This document shows positions 23,553-31,278 of a stretch of DNA of 64,000 bases, piece by piece. Where the stretch lies: assembly GCF_013608025.1 (NCBI RefSeq), contig NZ_VDLV01000010.1, positions 261,400 to 325,399 of the forward strand, written 5' to 3'. Source of the DNA: Pseudomonas brassicacearum subsp. neoaurantiaca. GTDB lineage: Bacteria; Pseudomonadota; Gammaproteobacteria; Pseudomonadales; Pseudomonadaceae. The notes under the pieces were generated by a model that had not been told where the DNA came from, ran no database searches, and was given only the letters and a program-made list of their open reading frames with translations. Positions within the stretch are counted from its first letter, which is position 1, and each line of letters opens with the position of its first letter. The position numbers and the translations under genes were made by a program.

Positions 23553-24815
23553 ATGCTCGCCCCTTTGCAAATGACTTCCGCTTCTCGCCAGAACCTCTGG
23601 CGCCTGACGTTTATCCGCATTCTGGTCCTCGCGGCCCAGGCCGGCTCGGTGGGGCTCGCCTATTGGTTCGACCTGCTGCCGCTGCCCTGGCTGCAATTGG
23701 CAATCACCCTGGTTTTCTCCAGCGTGCTCTGCGCGTTGACGGCGATTCGCCTGCGTACATCCTGGCCGGTGACCGAGCTCGAATACGCCGTGCAACTGGC
23801 CTGCGACCTGTTTATCCACAGCGCGCTGCTGTATTTCTCTGGCGGCTCCACCAACCCCTTCGTCTCTTATTACCTGGTGCCGCTGACCATCGCTGCCGTG
23901 ACGTTGCCGTGGCGGTTTTCGCTGATCCTGTCCGGCATCGCCCTGGCGCTGTACACCTTGTTGCTGGCGCGCTTCTATCCGCTGGAGACCTTTCCCATCG
24001 CCCGGGAAAACCTGCAGATCTATGGCATGTGGCTGAGCTTCGCCCTGGCCGCGGCAGTCATTACGTTTTTTGCCGCGCGCATGGCCGAGGAGTTGCGTCG
24101 CCAGGAAGAGCTGCGGGCGATTCGCCGCGAAGAAGGTCTGCGGGACGAGCAACTGCTGGCCGTGGCAACCCAGGCCGCCGGCGCCGCCCATGAACTGGGC
24201 ACGCCGTTGGCGACCATGAGTGTGTTGCTCAAGGAAATGCGCCAGGATCATAAAGACCCGGCGTTGCAGGAAGACCTCAGCGTGCTGCAGGACCAGGTCA
24301 AGCTCTGCAAGGAAACCCTGCAATACCTGGTGCGCGCCGCGGAGGCCAACCGCCGACTGGACATCGACATGCAGGCGGTCACGTTCTGGCTCGACGATGC
24401 CTTGAACCGCTGGCACCTGATGCGCCCGGAGGCCAGTTATCGTTTCCAGTGCCTGGGCAAGGGCACGGTGCCGCGCATGGCCCCGCCGCCGGACCTGACC
24501 CAGGCGTTGCTGAACCTGCTGAACAATGCCGCAGACGCCTGCCCTGAAGGTTTGGAAGTGGTGCTGGATTGGGACGCCTATGAACTGACGATCTGCATTC
24601 GCGACCACGGCGCCGGTGTGCCGCTGGCGATTGCCGAGCAGATCGGCAAACCGTTTTTCACCACCAAGGGCAAGGGCTTCGGCCTGGGCCTGTTTTTGAG
24701 CAAGGCCAGCGTGACACGCGCTGGCGGCTCGGTGAAACTCTACCCCCATGAGGAAGGCGGCACGCTCACCGAGCTGCGCCTGCCCCATGCCGACCGAGGA
24801 GACGAATATGAGTGA
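23553..24815 (+). CDS. roxS: Redox-sensing sensor histidine kinase RoxS (RegB/PrrB family)
   Basis: A 420-residue membrane kinase with about six N-terminal helices. The quinone-site motif GGSTNPF of the RegB family is at residues 97-103. The phospho-acceptor is His213 in GAAHELGTPL, the family's redox-type cysteine is Cys252 (VKLCKETL), and the ATP-binding N-box LLNNAADAC and G-box GFGLGLFLSKA follow. The ATG at 23553 is preceded by AGGAGAGC. It overlaps roxR by 8 bases. In pseudomonads RoxSR adjusts respiratory and cyanide- or oxygen-linked genes. Confidence 0.92.
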   Translation: MLAPLQMTSASRQNLWRLTFIRILVLAAQAGSVGLAYWFDLLPLPWLQLAITLVFSSVLCALTAIRLRTSWPVTELEYAVQLACDLFIHSALLYFSGGSTNPFVSYYLVPLTIAAVTLPWRFSLILSGIALALYTLLLARFYPLETFPIARENLQIYGMWLSFALAAAVITFFAARMAEELRRQEELRAIRREEGLRDEQLLAVATQAAGAAHELGTPLATMSVLLKEMRQDHKDPALQEDLSVLQDQVKLCKETLQYLVRAAEANRRLDIDMQAVTFWLDDALNRWHLMRPEASYRFQCLGKGTVPRMAPPPDLTQALLNLLNNAADACPEGLEVVLDWDAYELTICIRDHGAGVPLAIAEQIGKPFFTTKGKGFGLGLFLSKASVTRAGGSVKLYPHEEGGTLTELRLPHADRGDEYE

Positions 24816-25368
24816 CGAGATCCAAGTCGACGGCGAAGAACTGCCGCACCTGCTGCTGGTGGATGACGACGCCACCTTCACCCGCGTCATGGCGCGCGCC
24901 ATGTCCCGTCGCGGTTTTCGCGTCAGCACCGCCGGTTCTGCCGAAGAAGGCCTGACCATCGCCCAGGCCGACCTGCCGGACTACGCCGCCCTCGATCTGA
25001 AGATGGACGGCGACTCCGGCCTGGTGCTGCTGCCCAAGCTGCTGGAGCTGGACCCGGAGATGCGCGTGGTGATCCTCACCGGTTATTCCAGCATCGCCAC
25101 GGCGGTCGAAGCCATCAAGCGCGGTGCCTGCAACTACCTGTGCAAACCGGCGGATGCCGATGATGTACTCGCGGCGCTGTTGTCCGAGCACGCCGACCTC
25201 GACACCCTTGTGCCGGAAAACCCGATGTCGGTGGACCGTTTGCAGTGGGAGCACATCCAGCGCGTGTTGACCGAGCACGAAGGCAACATCTCCGCCACGG
25301 CCCGCGCCTTGGGCATGCACCGGCGGACCTTGCAGCGCAAATTGCAGAAGCGTCCGGTGCGTCGCTGA
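24808..25368 (+). CDS. roxR: Response regulator RoxR (RegA/PrrA/ActR family)
   Basis: A 186-residue regulator. The receiver domain has the acidic pocket VDDD (residues 18-21), phosphorylation site Asp63 in ALDLKMDGDSG, Thr91 in ILTGYSS and Lys113 in LCKPAD. A short linker leads to a Fis-type helix-turn-helix (ISATARALGMHRRTLQRKLQ), the invariant DNA-binding end of the RegA family. GAGGAG precedes the ATG, and the 8 bp overlap with roxS implies coupled translation. Confidence 0.93.
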   Translation: MSDEIQVDGEELPHLLLVDDDATFTRVMARAMSRRGFRVSTAGSAEEGLTIAQADLPDYAALDLKMDGDSGLVLLPKLLELDPEMRVVILTGYSSIATAVEAIKRGACNYLCKPADADDVLAALLSEHADLDTLVPENPMSVDRLQWEHIQRVLTEHEGNISATARALGMHRRTLQRKLQKRPVRR

Positions 25369-25420
25369 ACCTGCGCTGAACGAATGCTGTCCACCCTCGC
25401 GACACATCGGGCCGTTGCTT

Positions 25421-25426
25421 TATGAT
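25421..25426 (+). promoter_or_regulatory. Candidate -10 element upstream of the YddA-like gene
   Basis: TATGAT lies 58 bp before the start codon in the 115 bp gap after roxR. No good -35 is seen 16-18 bp upstream. Confidence 0.25.
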
Positions 25427-25483
25427 CGGCCCTAATGTGTTGCGAAACATGACACTCGTTCTTTCCTTTATCGAGCCTTAACC

Positions 25484-27211
25484 ATGAATCAGAACGCTGA
25501 ATATTCCGCGGTCAATGACGCAGTGCGCGGCCAGTTTTTCCGCCGTGTCTGGCAAATGACCACGCCATACTGGCGCAGTGAGGAGAAGGGCAAGGCCTGG
25601 ACGCTGTTGATCGCTGTCATCGCGCTGTCGTTGTTCAGCGTGGCGATTTCGGTGTGGATCAACAGTTGGTACAAGGATTTCTACAACGCCCTGCAAGAGA
25701 AGAACAGCGAGGCGTTCTGGCATTTGATCCTGTACTTCTGCGGCATCGCCGCGGTGGCGATCCTCGGCGCCGTCTATCGTTTGTACCTCACGCAGATGCT
25801 CACCATTCGCTGGCGGGCCTGGCTTACCGAGCAGCATTTTGCCCGTTGGCTTGGTGACAAGAATTACTACCGGCTGGAGCAGGGCGGCTACACCGATAAC
25901 CCGGACCAGCGGATTTCCGAAGACCTCAACAGTTTCACCACCAACACCTTGAGCCTCGGCTTGGGGTTGCTGCGCACCGTGGTCAGCCTGGTGTCGTTCT
26001 CGATTATCTTGTGGGGCGTGTCGGGCAGCATCGAGGTGTTCGGCTACACCATTCCCGGCTACATGTTCTGGTGTGCGCTGGTGTATGCAGCAGTGGGCAG
26101 CTGGCTGACGCACCTGATCGGCCGTCGCCTGATCGGCCTGAACAACAACCAGCAGCGCTTCGAAGCCGACCTGCGTTTCTCCATGGTGCGTGTGCGCGAG
26201 AACGCCGAGAGCATTGCGTTGTATGGCGGCGAGCCCAATGAGAATCGTCGCTTGAGCGGTCGTTTCGGCCTGGTCTGGCACAATTTCTGGGACATCATGC
26301 GGGTGTCCAAGCGCCTGACGTTCTTCACTTCCGGCTACGGCCAGATCGCGATTATCTTCCCGTTCATCGTCGCCGCCCCGCGTTATTTCGCCGGCAAGAT
26401 CCAACTGGGCGAGCTCATGCAGATCAACTCGGCGTTCGGCAATGTGCAGGAGAACTTCAGTTGGTTCATCAGCGCCTATGCCGACCTCGCCGCGTGGCGC
26501 GCCACCTGTGACCGCTTGTTGAGTTTCCGCCAGGCCATGAGCGACAACGAGGACCGCGTGCCGGCTATCGATGTGCAGAACCAGGGTAGCGGGCTGAAAG
26601 TCAGCAACCTCGGGTTGGACCTGAGCGACGGTCGCCATTTGCTGACCCACGCCGAACTGGATGTCGAACCCGGCGAGCGGGTGATGCTCAGCGGTCGTTC
26701 CGGCAGCGGCAAGTCCACGTTGCTGCGGGCGATGGGGCATCTGTGGCCTGCTGGGCATGGCAGCATTCGCCTGCCGTCGGCGCGTTATCTGTTCCTGCCG
26801 CAAAAGCCCTACTTGCCGATTGGCAGCCTGCGCGAGGTATTGAGTTATCCACAAGCCGGCGACGTCTACCCCAACGAACGTTATGCACAGGTGCTTGAAA
26901 CCTGTCGCCTGCCGCACCTGGTTTCGCGGTTGGACGAAAGCAACCACTGGCAGCGCATGCTCTCGCCCGGCGAGCAGCAACGCCTGGCCTTTGCCCGCGC
27001 ATTGCTTTACGCGCCGCAATGGTTGTACATGGACGAAGCCACCTCGGCGATGGATGAAGAAGACGAGGCGACGCTGTACCAGGCCTTGATCGACCAGTTG
27101 CCGGGCCTGAGTATTGTCAGCGTCGGCCACCGAAGCAGCTTGAAACGTTTCCATCCGCGACATGTGCGTATCGAAAATGGCCAACTGGTGGAGCAGGCGG
27201 TGACCGCATAA
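25484..27211 (+). CDS. YddA/SbmA-BacA-type ABC transporter, permease fused to ATPase
   Basis: A 575-residue half-transporter with an N-terminal membrane domain of the SbmA/BacA type (ISVWINSWYKDFYNALQEKN, then DNPDQRISEDL near residue 140, a hallmark of the group). The C-terminal ATPase domain has Walker [10 protein letters not shown] near 403-411, signature LSPGEQQRL near 492-500 and Walker B YMDEATSAMDEED near 515. It resembles E. coli YddA and the ABCD peroxisomal-like group. The substrate is unknown, possibly peptides or lipophilic acyl compounds. Monocistronic, with a REPIN following at once. Confidence 0.88.
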   Translation: MNQNAEYSAVNDAVRGQFFRRVWQMTTPYWRSEEKGKAWTLLIAVIALSLFSVAISVWINSWYKDFYNALQEKNSEAFWHLILYFCGIAAVAILGAVYRLYLTQMLTIRWRAWLTEQHFARWLGDKNYYRLEQGGYTDNPDQRISEDLNSFTTNTLSLGLGLLRTVVSLVSFSIILWGVSGSIEVFGYTIPGYMFWCALVYAAVGSWLTHLIGRRLIGLNNNQQRFEADLRFSMVRVRENAESIALYGGEPNENRRLSGRFGLVWHNFWDIMRVSKRLTFFTSGYGQIAIIFPFIVAAPRYFAGKIQLGELMQINSAFGNVQENFSWFISAYADLAAWRATCDRLLSFRQAMSDNEDRVPAIDVQNQGSGLKVSNLGLDLSDGRHLLTHAELDVEPGERVMLSGRSGSGKSTLLRAMGHLWPAGHGSIRLPSARYLFLPQKPYLPIGSLREVLSYPQAGDVYPNERYAQVLETCRLPHLVSRLDESNHWQRMLSPGEQQRLAFARALLYAPQWLYMDEATSAMDEEDEATLYQALIDQLPGLSIVSVGHRSSLKRFHPRHVRIENGQLVEQAVTA

Positions 27212-27223
27212 ACGCTCAAAACC

Positions 27224-27311
27224 TGTGGGAGCGAGCTTGCTCGCGATGGCGGTGTGTCAGTTGATAGGGAAGTGTCTGACCCGCCGCCATCGCGAGCAAG
27301 CTCGCTCCCAC
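27224..27311. repeat. REPIN-like doublet (TGTGGGAGCGAGC family)
   Basis: An inverted doublet that starts 12 bp after the ABC transporter stop. A third, solo arm lies at about 27358-27394. Confidence 0.85.
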
Positions 27312-27357
27312 AAGGGCCTGGGGTGAACCGGATGCCGGTGGGGAAAGCCGATCCAAT

Positions 27358-27394
27358 GTAGGAGCGAGCCTGCTCGCGAAGACGGCGACTCAAT
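27358..27394 (+). repeat. Solo REP element (TGTAGGAGCGAGC variant)
   Basis: TGTAGGAGCGAGCCTGCTCGCGA without an inverted partner, directly upstream of the promoter region of the FadR-type regulator. Confidence 0.7.
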
Positions 27395-27428
27395 TTTCGC
27401 GTCAGACCCACCCAATGCACCAAGAGTG

Positions 27429-27454
27429 ATCGTACAACCACCTTGCGCTATGAT
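27429..27454 (+). promoter_or_regulatory. Candidate promoter and half-operator of the FadR-type regulator
   Basis: A -10 hexamer TATGAT lies at 27449-27454. Just upstream ATCGTACAAC (27429-27438) is the exact reverse complement of GTTGTACGAT at 28633-28642 in the kdgD operator. This suggests autoregulation by the same protein through a weaker, one-sided site. Confidence 0.45.
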
Positions 27455-27489
27455 GCACACTTAGCCGCTTGCCAAAATAGAGAAACACC

Positions 27490-28236
27490 ATGGAAAACCC
27501 GATCAACGTCCCACGCCTTCCCCGCAAGCGCCGCAGCCTCGCGCAGGAGCTGGTGACGGTGCTGACCGAGCAAATTCGCGACGGCCTGCTCAAGCGTGGC
27601 GATAAATTGCCCACCGAGTCGGCGATCATGGAAGCCCATGGCGTCAGCCGCACCGTGGTGCGCGAGGCGATTTCCCGTTTGCAGGCCGCAGGTCAAGTGG
27701 AAACCCGCCACGGCATCGGCACTTTCGTGCTGGACACGCCCAGCCCGAGCGGCTTTCGCATCGACCCGGCGACAGTGGTCACCTTGCGCGATGTGCTGGC
27801 GATCCTGGAATTGCGCATCAGTCTGGAAGTCGAGTCAGCTGGCCTTGCCGCGCAGCGCCGTACGGACGAACAGTTGGCAACCATGCGCGCTGCGCTCGAT
27901 GCGTTGAATGAAAGCGCGGCCCACGCCAGCGACGCGGTGGCCTCGGACTTCGCCTTCCACCTGGAAATCGCCCTGTCCACCGGCAACCGCTATTTCACCG
28001 ACATCATGACCCACTTGGGCACCAGCATCATCCCGCGCACCCGGCTGAACTCGGCGCGCCTGGCCCATGACGACCATCAGCACTACATGGATCGCCTGAG
28101 CCGCGAGCACGAGGAAATCTACGAAGCCATCGCCCGCCAGGATTCGGATGCGGCTCGGGCGGCCATGCGGTTGCACTTGACCAACAGTCGTGAGCGGCTG
28201 CGCCAGGCGCATGAAGAGGCGCAGGCGCAAGGTTGA
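27490..28236 (+). CDS. FadR-family (GntR) transcriptional regulator of the galactarate cluster
   Basis: A 248-residue regulator with an N-terminal winged helix-turn-helix (about residues 10-75; LPTESAIMEAHGVSRTVVREAISRL and HGIGTFVL) and a C-terminal FCD ligand-binding domain (about 95-235) with conserved Asp/His positions (SDFAFHLEIA, then HYMDRLSREHEEI and AAMRLHL). Its position beside kdgD and garD, and the perfect palindrome over the kdgD promoter, suggest a repressor relieved by a sugar diacid or its breakdown product. The ATG at 27490 gives a standard N-terminus. Confidence 0.9.
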   Translation: MENPINVPRLPRKRRSLAQELVTVLTEQIRDGLLKRGDKLPTESAIMEAHGVSRTVVREAISRLQAAGQVETRHGIGTFVLDTPSPSGFRIDPATVVTLRDVLAILELRISLEVESAGLAAQRRTDEQLATMRAALDALNESAAHASDAVASDFAFHLEIALSTGNRYFTDIMTHLGTSIIPRTRLNSARLAHDDHQHYMDRLSREHEEIYEAIARQDSDAARAAMRLHLTNSRERLRQAHEEAQAQG

Positions 28237-28272
28237 AAGCGTTTCGCTGAGTTTGGGGTGAAGGCGTTCTTT

Positions 28273-28381
28273 TGTGGCCAGGGAGCCTGCTCCCGCTGGC
28301 CCGATCCGGCGCCTCGGGCGAAGCGGCCCGAGTTTTTTGCGGTTGCTGCGCAACCGAGCGGGAGCAAGCTCCCTCGCCACG
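28273..28381. repeat. Inverted pair of REP-like elements (variant)
   Basis: The left copy reads TGTGGCCAGGGAGCCTGCTCCC, the right ends GGGAGCAAGCTCCCTCGCCAC. The left arm is slightly decayed. Confidence 0.8.
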
Positions 28382-28614
28382 AAAGCGCGGAGTTCGGTTC
28401 TATCTAAACGTCTGTTTCTACGGCTTGGCAGTGCGCGGCCATGCCAAGGTTATGCTCTTCTTGTCCTGACGATGCCTACGGGCAGCGCTTATAACTTCTT
28501 CCCGAAGCTCTCTCGGCAAGTTTCATTCGTCACCCAACCCGTCCAAAAAGCCCGATTTACAAGGCTTGCCGTTAAACCCCCTAGATCCTGTACGCGACAA
28601 AAGACGAAATGCAG

Positions 28615-28654
28615 TTGACGTTCACATTTTAAGTTGTACGATGACCTACAACTT
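28615..28654 (+). promoter_or_regulatory. kdgD promoter with overlapping FadR-type operator
   Basis: -35 TTGACG (28615-28620), a 16 bp spacer and -10 TACGAT (28637-28642). A perfect inverted repeat, AAGTTGTA (28631-28638) and TACAACTT (28647-28654) with an 8 bp spacer, covers the -10, so a bound protein would block RNA polymerase. The half-site recurs before the regulator gene. Confidence 0.65.
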
Positions 28655-28711
28655 CACATGAAGCTGAACCGTTTCCTACAACACAACATTTGCGTCCAGG
28701 GTGTTCGAATA

Positions 28712-29623
28712 ATGAATCCACAAGAACTGAAGTCCATCCTCTCGTCTGGCCTGCTGTCGTTCCCGGTCACCGATTTCACTGCCAATGGCGATTTCAATCG
28801 CGACAGCTACATCAAGCGTCTCGAGTGGCTGGCCCCGTATGGCGCCTCTGCATTGTTCGCAGCGGGCGGCACCGGTGAATTCTTCTCCCTGGCCGCCAGC
28901 GAGTATTCCCAAGTCATCAAGACTGCCGTCGATACCTGCGCCACCAGCGTGCCAATCCTCGCCGGTGTCGGTGGTGCGACCCGCCAAGCCATCGAATACG
29001 CTCAGGAAGCCGAGCGCCTGGGCGCCAAGGGCCTGTTGCTGCTGCCGCACTACCTGACCGAAGCCAGCCAGGACGGCGTTGCCGCCCACGTTGAAGCCGT
29101 GTGCAAATCGGTGAAAATCGGCGTGGTGGTGTACAACCGCAACGTCTGCCGCCTGAACGCCACTCAGCTGGAGCAACTGGCCGAGCGCTGCCCGAACCTG
29201 ATCGGCTACAAGGACGGCCTGGGCGATATCGAACTGATGGTGTCGATCCGTCGTCGCCTCGGCGATCGTTTCAGCTACCTGGGCGGCCTGCCGACCGCTG
29301 AAGTCTACGCCGCGGCCTACAAGGCCCTGGGCGTGCCGGTCTACTCCTCGGCGGTGTTCAACTTCATCCCGAAAACCGCGATGGACTTCTACCACGCCAT
29401 TGCCCGCGACGATCACGAGACCGTTGGCAAGATCATCGACGACTTCTTCCTGCCATACCTGGACATCCGCAACCGCAAGGCCGGTTACGCAGTGAGCATT
29501 GTCAAGGCCGGCGCGAAGATCGTTGGCTATGACGCAGGTCCTGTGCGCACGCCGCTGACCGATCTGCTGCCAGAAGAATACGAAGCCCTGGCCGCGCTGA
29601 TCGACAAGCAAGGCAAGCAGTAA
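28712..29623 (+). CDS. kdgD: 5-dehydro-4-deoxyglucarate dehydratase
   Basis: A 303-residue enzyme of the dihydrodipicolinate synthase superfamily. It dehydrates and decarboxylates 5-keto-4-deoxyglucarate to 2-oxoglutarate semialdehyde. The Schiff-base lysine is Lys167 (GYKDGLGD), the catalytic tyrosine Tyr141 (VVVYNRN), and GGTGEFFSL (52-60) is the substrate-loop motif. The ATG at 28712 gives the canonical [10 protein letters not shown] start; an earlier in-frame codon lies within the promoter region. First gene of the catabolic operon. Confidence 0.94.
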   Translation: MNPQELKSILSSGLLSFPVTDFTANGDFNRDSYIKRLEWLAPYGASALFAAGGTGEFFSLAASEYSQVIKTAVDTCATSVPILAGVGGATRQAIEYAQEAERLGAKGLLLLPHYLTEASQDGVAAHVEAVCKSVKIGVVVYNRNVCRLNATQLEQLAERCPNLIGYKDGLGDIELMVSIRRRLGDRFSYLGGLPTAEVYAAAYKALGVPVYSSAVFNFIPKTAMDFYHAIARDDHETVGKIIDDFFLPYLDIRNRKAGYAVSIVKAGAKIVGYDAGPVRTPLTDLLPEEYEALAALIDKQGKQ

Positions 29624-29636
29624 CAGACCCGACAAG

Positions 29637-29661
29637 GCCGCTGAGCAATCAGCGGCTTTTT
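29637..29661 (+). terminator. Rho-independent terminator inside the galactarate cluster
   Basis: GCCGCTGA-GCAA-TCAGCGGC (29637-29656) is followed by TTTTT. It lies between kdgD and the aldehyde dehydrogenase gene, so it may act as a partial terminator that sets a higher level of kdgD mRNA, or the dehydrogenase has its own promoter in 29662-29747. Confidence 0.8.
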
Positions 29662-29666
29662 GCGTA

Positions 29667-29720
29667 AGGCTCGATCGTTCCCGCGCGTGGGGACGCAGCC
29701 AGGGACGCCCTGCGTTCCTA
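29667..29720. repeat. Degraded GC-rich intergenic repeat (CGTTCCC...GGGGACG)
   Basis: TCGTTCCCGCGCGTGGGGACG followed by AGGGACGCCCTGCGTTCC resembles, in worn form, a dispersed GTTCCCACGC-type repeat of pseudomonads. There is only one copy in the window, so this is a tentative call. Confidence 0.35.
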
Positions 29721-29747
29721 GACAGCTTTTGTGAGAGGAGAAGCTCC

Positions 29748-31193
29748 GTGGCAGATGCAAAGCGTTTCGATAACTACATCAACGGTCAGTGGGTGGCCGG
29801 TGCCGACTATTGCACCAACATCAACCCGTCTGACTTGTCCGATGTCATCGGTGAATACGCCAAGGCTGACGCAGCGCAAGTCAACGCCGCCATCGAAGCC
29901 GCCCGCGCCGCGTTCCCGGCCTGGTCGACCTCGGGCATCCAGGCGCGTCACGATGCGCTGGACAAAGTCGGCACCGAGATTCTCGCCCGCCGCGAAGAAC
30001 TCGGCCAACTGCTGGCTCGGGAAGAGGGCAAGACCCTGCCCGAAGCCATCGGCGAAGTGACCCGCGCCGGCAACATTTTCAAATTCTTCGCCGGTGAATG
30101 CCTGCGTCTGTCGGGCGACTACGTGCCGTCGGTGCGTCCGGGCGTCAACGTCGAAGTGACCCGCGAAGCCCTCGGTGTGGTTGGCCTGATCACTCCGTGG
30201 AACTTCCCGATCGCCATTCCCGCGTGGAAAATCGCCCCGGCCCTGGCCTACGGCAACTGCGTGGTGATCAAGCCCGCCGAGCTGGTGCCGGGCTGCGCCT
30301 GGGCCCTGGCCGAGATCATTTCCCGAGCCGGTTTCCCGGCCGGTGCGTTCAACCTGGTGATGGGCAGCGGCCGCGTGGTTGGCGAAGTCCTGGTCAACAG
30401 CCCGAAAGTCGACGGCATCAGCTTCACGGGTTCCGTGGGCGTGGGTCGGCAGATCGCAGTCAACTGTGTGTCGCGCCAGGCCAAGGTCCAGTTGGAAATG
30501 GGCGGCAAGAACCCGCAGATCATCCTCGACGACGCCGACCTCAAGCAGGCCGTCGAACTGGCGGTGCAGAGCGCGTTCTACTCGACCGGCCAGCGTTGCA
30601 CGGCTTCCAGTCGCCTGATCGTCACCGCCGGCATCCATGACAAATTCGTCGCGGCCATGGCCGAGCGTATGCAGTCGATCAAGGTCGGTCATGCGTTGAA
30701 GGCCGGTACTGACATTGGCCCGGTCGTGTCCGAAGCCCAGCTCAACCAGGACTTGAAGTACATCGACATCGGCCAGAGCGAAGGTGCGCGGCTGGTCAGC
30801 GGTGGCGGCGTGGTGACTTGCGATACTGAAGGTTACTTCCTGGCGCCGACGCTGTTCGCCGACAGCGAAGCCTCGATGCGCATCAGTCGCGAAGAGATCT
30901 TCGGCCCGGTGGCCAACGTTGTGCGCGTGGCTGACTACGAGGCGGCGCTGGCGATGGCCAACGACACCGAATTCGGTCTGTCGGCCGGTATCGCCACCAC
31001 GTCGTTGAAGTACGCCAACCACTTCAAGCGCCATTCCCAAGCGGGCATGGTGATGGTCAACCTGCCAACCGCCGGCGTGGATTACCACGTGCCGTTCGGC
31101 GGGCGCAAAGGTTCGTCCTACGGTTCGCGTGAGCAGGGTCGCTACGCGCAAGAGTTCTACACCGTGGTGAAAACCTCCTATATCGGCTCGTAA
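29748..31193 (+). CDS. 2,5-dioxovalerate (alpha-ketoglutarate semialdehyde) dehydrogenase
   Basis: A 481-residue NAD(P)-dependent aldehyde dehydrogenase. It most likely converts the KdgD product to 2-oxoglutarate, completing the pathway. The fold motifs are TPWNFPIAIPAWKIAPAL, the general base Glu250 (LEMGGKNP) and the nucleophile Cys284 (TGQRCTASSR). It starts with GTG at 29748 behind GAGAGGAG. The substrate is inferred from its place between kdgD and the transporter gene; the sequence alone shows only the succinate-semialdehyde-like dehydrogenase branch. Confidence 0.9.
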   Translation: MADAKRFDNYINGQWVAGADYCTNINPSDLSDVIGEYAKADAAQVNAAIEAARAAFPAWSTSGIQARHDALDKVGTEILARREELGQLLAREEGKTLPEAIGEVTRAGNIFKFFAGECLRLSGDYVPSVRPGVNVEVTREALGVVGLITPWNFPIAIPAWKIAPALAYGNCVVIKPAELVPGCAWALAEIISRAGFPAGAFNLVMGSGRVVGEVLVNSPKVDGISFTGSVGVGRQIAVNCVSRQAKVQLEMGGKNPQIILDDADLKQAVELAVQSAFYSTGQRCTASSRLIVTAGIHDKFVAAMAERMQSIKVGHALKAGTDIGPVVSEAQLNQDLKYIDIGQSEGARLVSGGGVVTCDTEGYFLAPTLFADSEASMRISREEIFGPVANVVRVADYEAALAMANDTEFGLSAGIATTSLKYANHFKRHSQAGMVMVNLPTAGVDYHVPFGGRKGSSYGSREQGRYAQEFYTVVKTSYIGS

Positions 31194-31203
31194 CACGCAA
31201 CAC

Positions 31204-31232
31204 CGGTCGGCGCCGCGCATCGGCGCCGACCG
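31204..31232. promoter_or_regulatory. Perfect 12 bp-arm hairpin between dehydrogenase and transporter genes
   Basis: CGGTCGGCGCCG (31204-31215), loop CGCAT and the exact complement (31221-31232). No T-run follows. It is likely an mRNA-stabilising or attenuating hairpin rather than a terminator. Confidence 0.65.
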
Positions 31233-31278
31233 TACAAATTGAATTCCCGTATAAAAATAAATAGTGGAAGTAGATGAC

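Larger units (their letters stand above)
28237..28711. other. Gap between regulator and kdgD: REP pair plus control region
   Basis: 475 bp without a gene. An inverted REP pair occupies 28273-28381. The segment 28382-28610 shows nothing I can assign. The promoter and operator of the catabolic operon occupy 28615-28654. Confidence 0.5.

Noticed and set aside
25478..27184. A 568-codon frame antisense to the YddA-like transporter
   Set aside because: Composition and full overlap with a clear ABC transporter gene mark it as a shadow.
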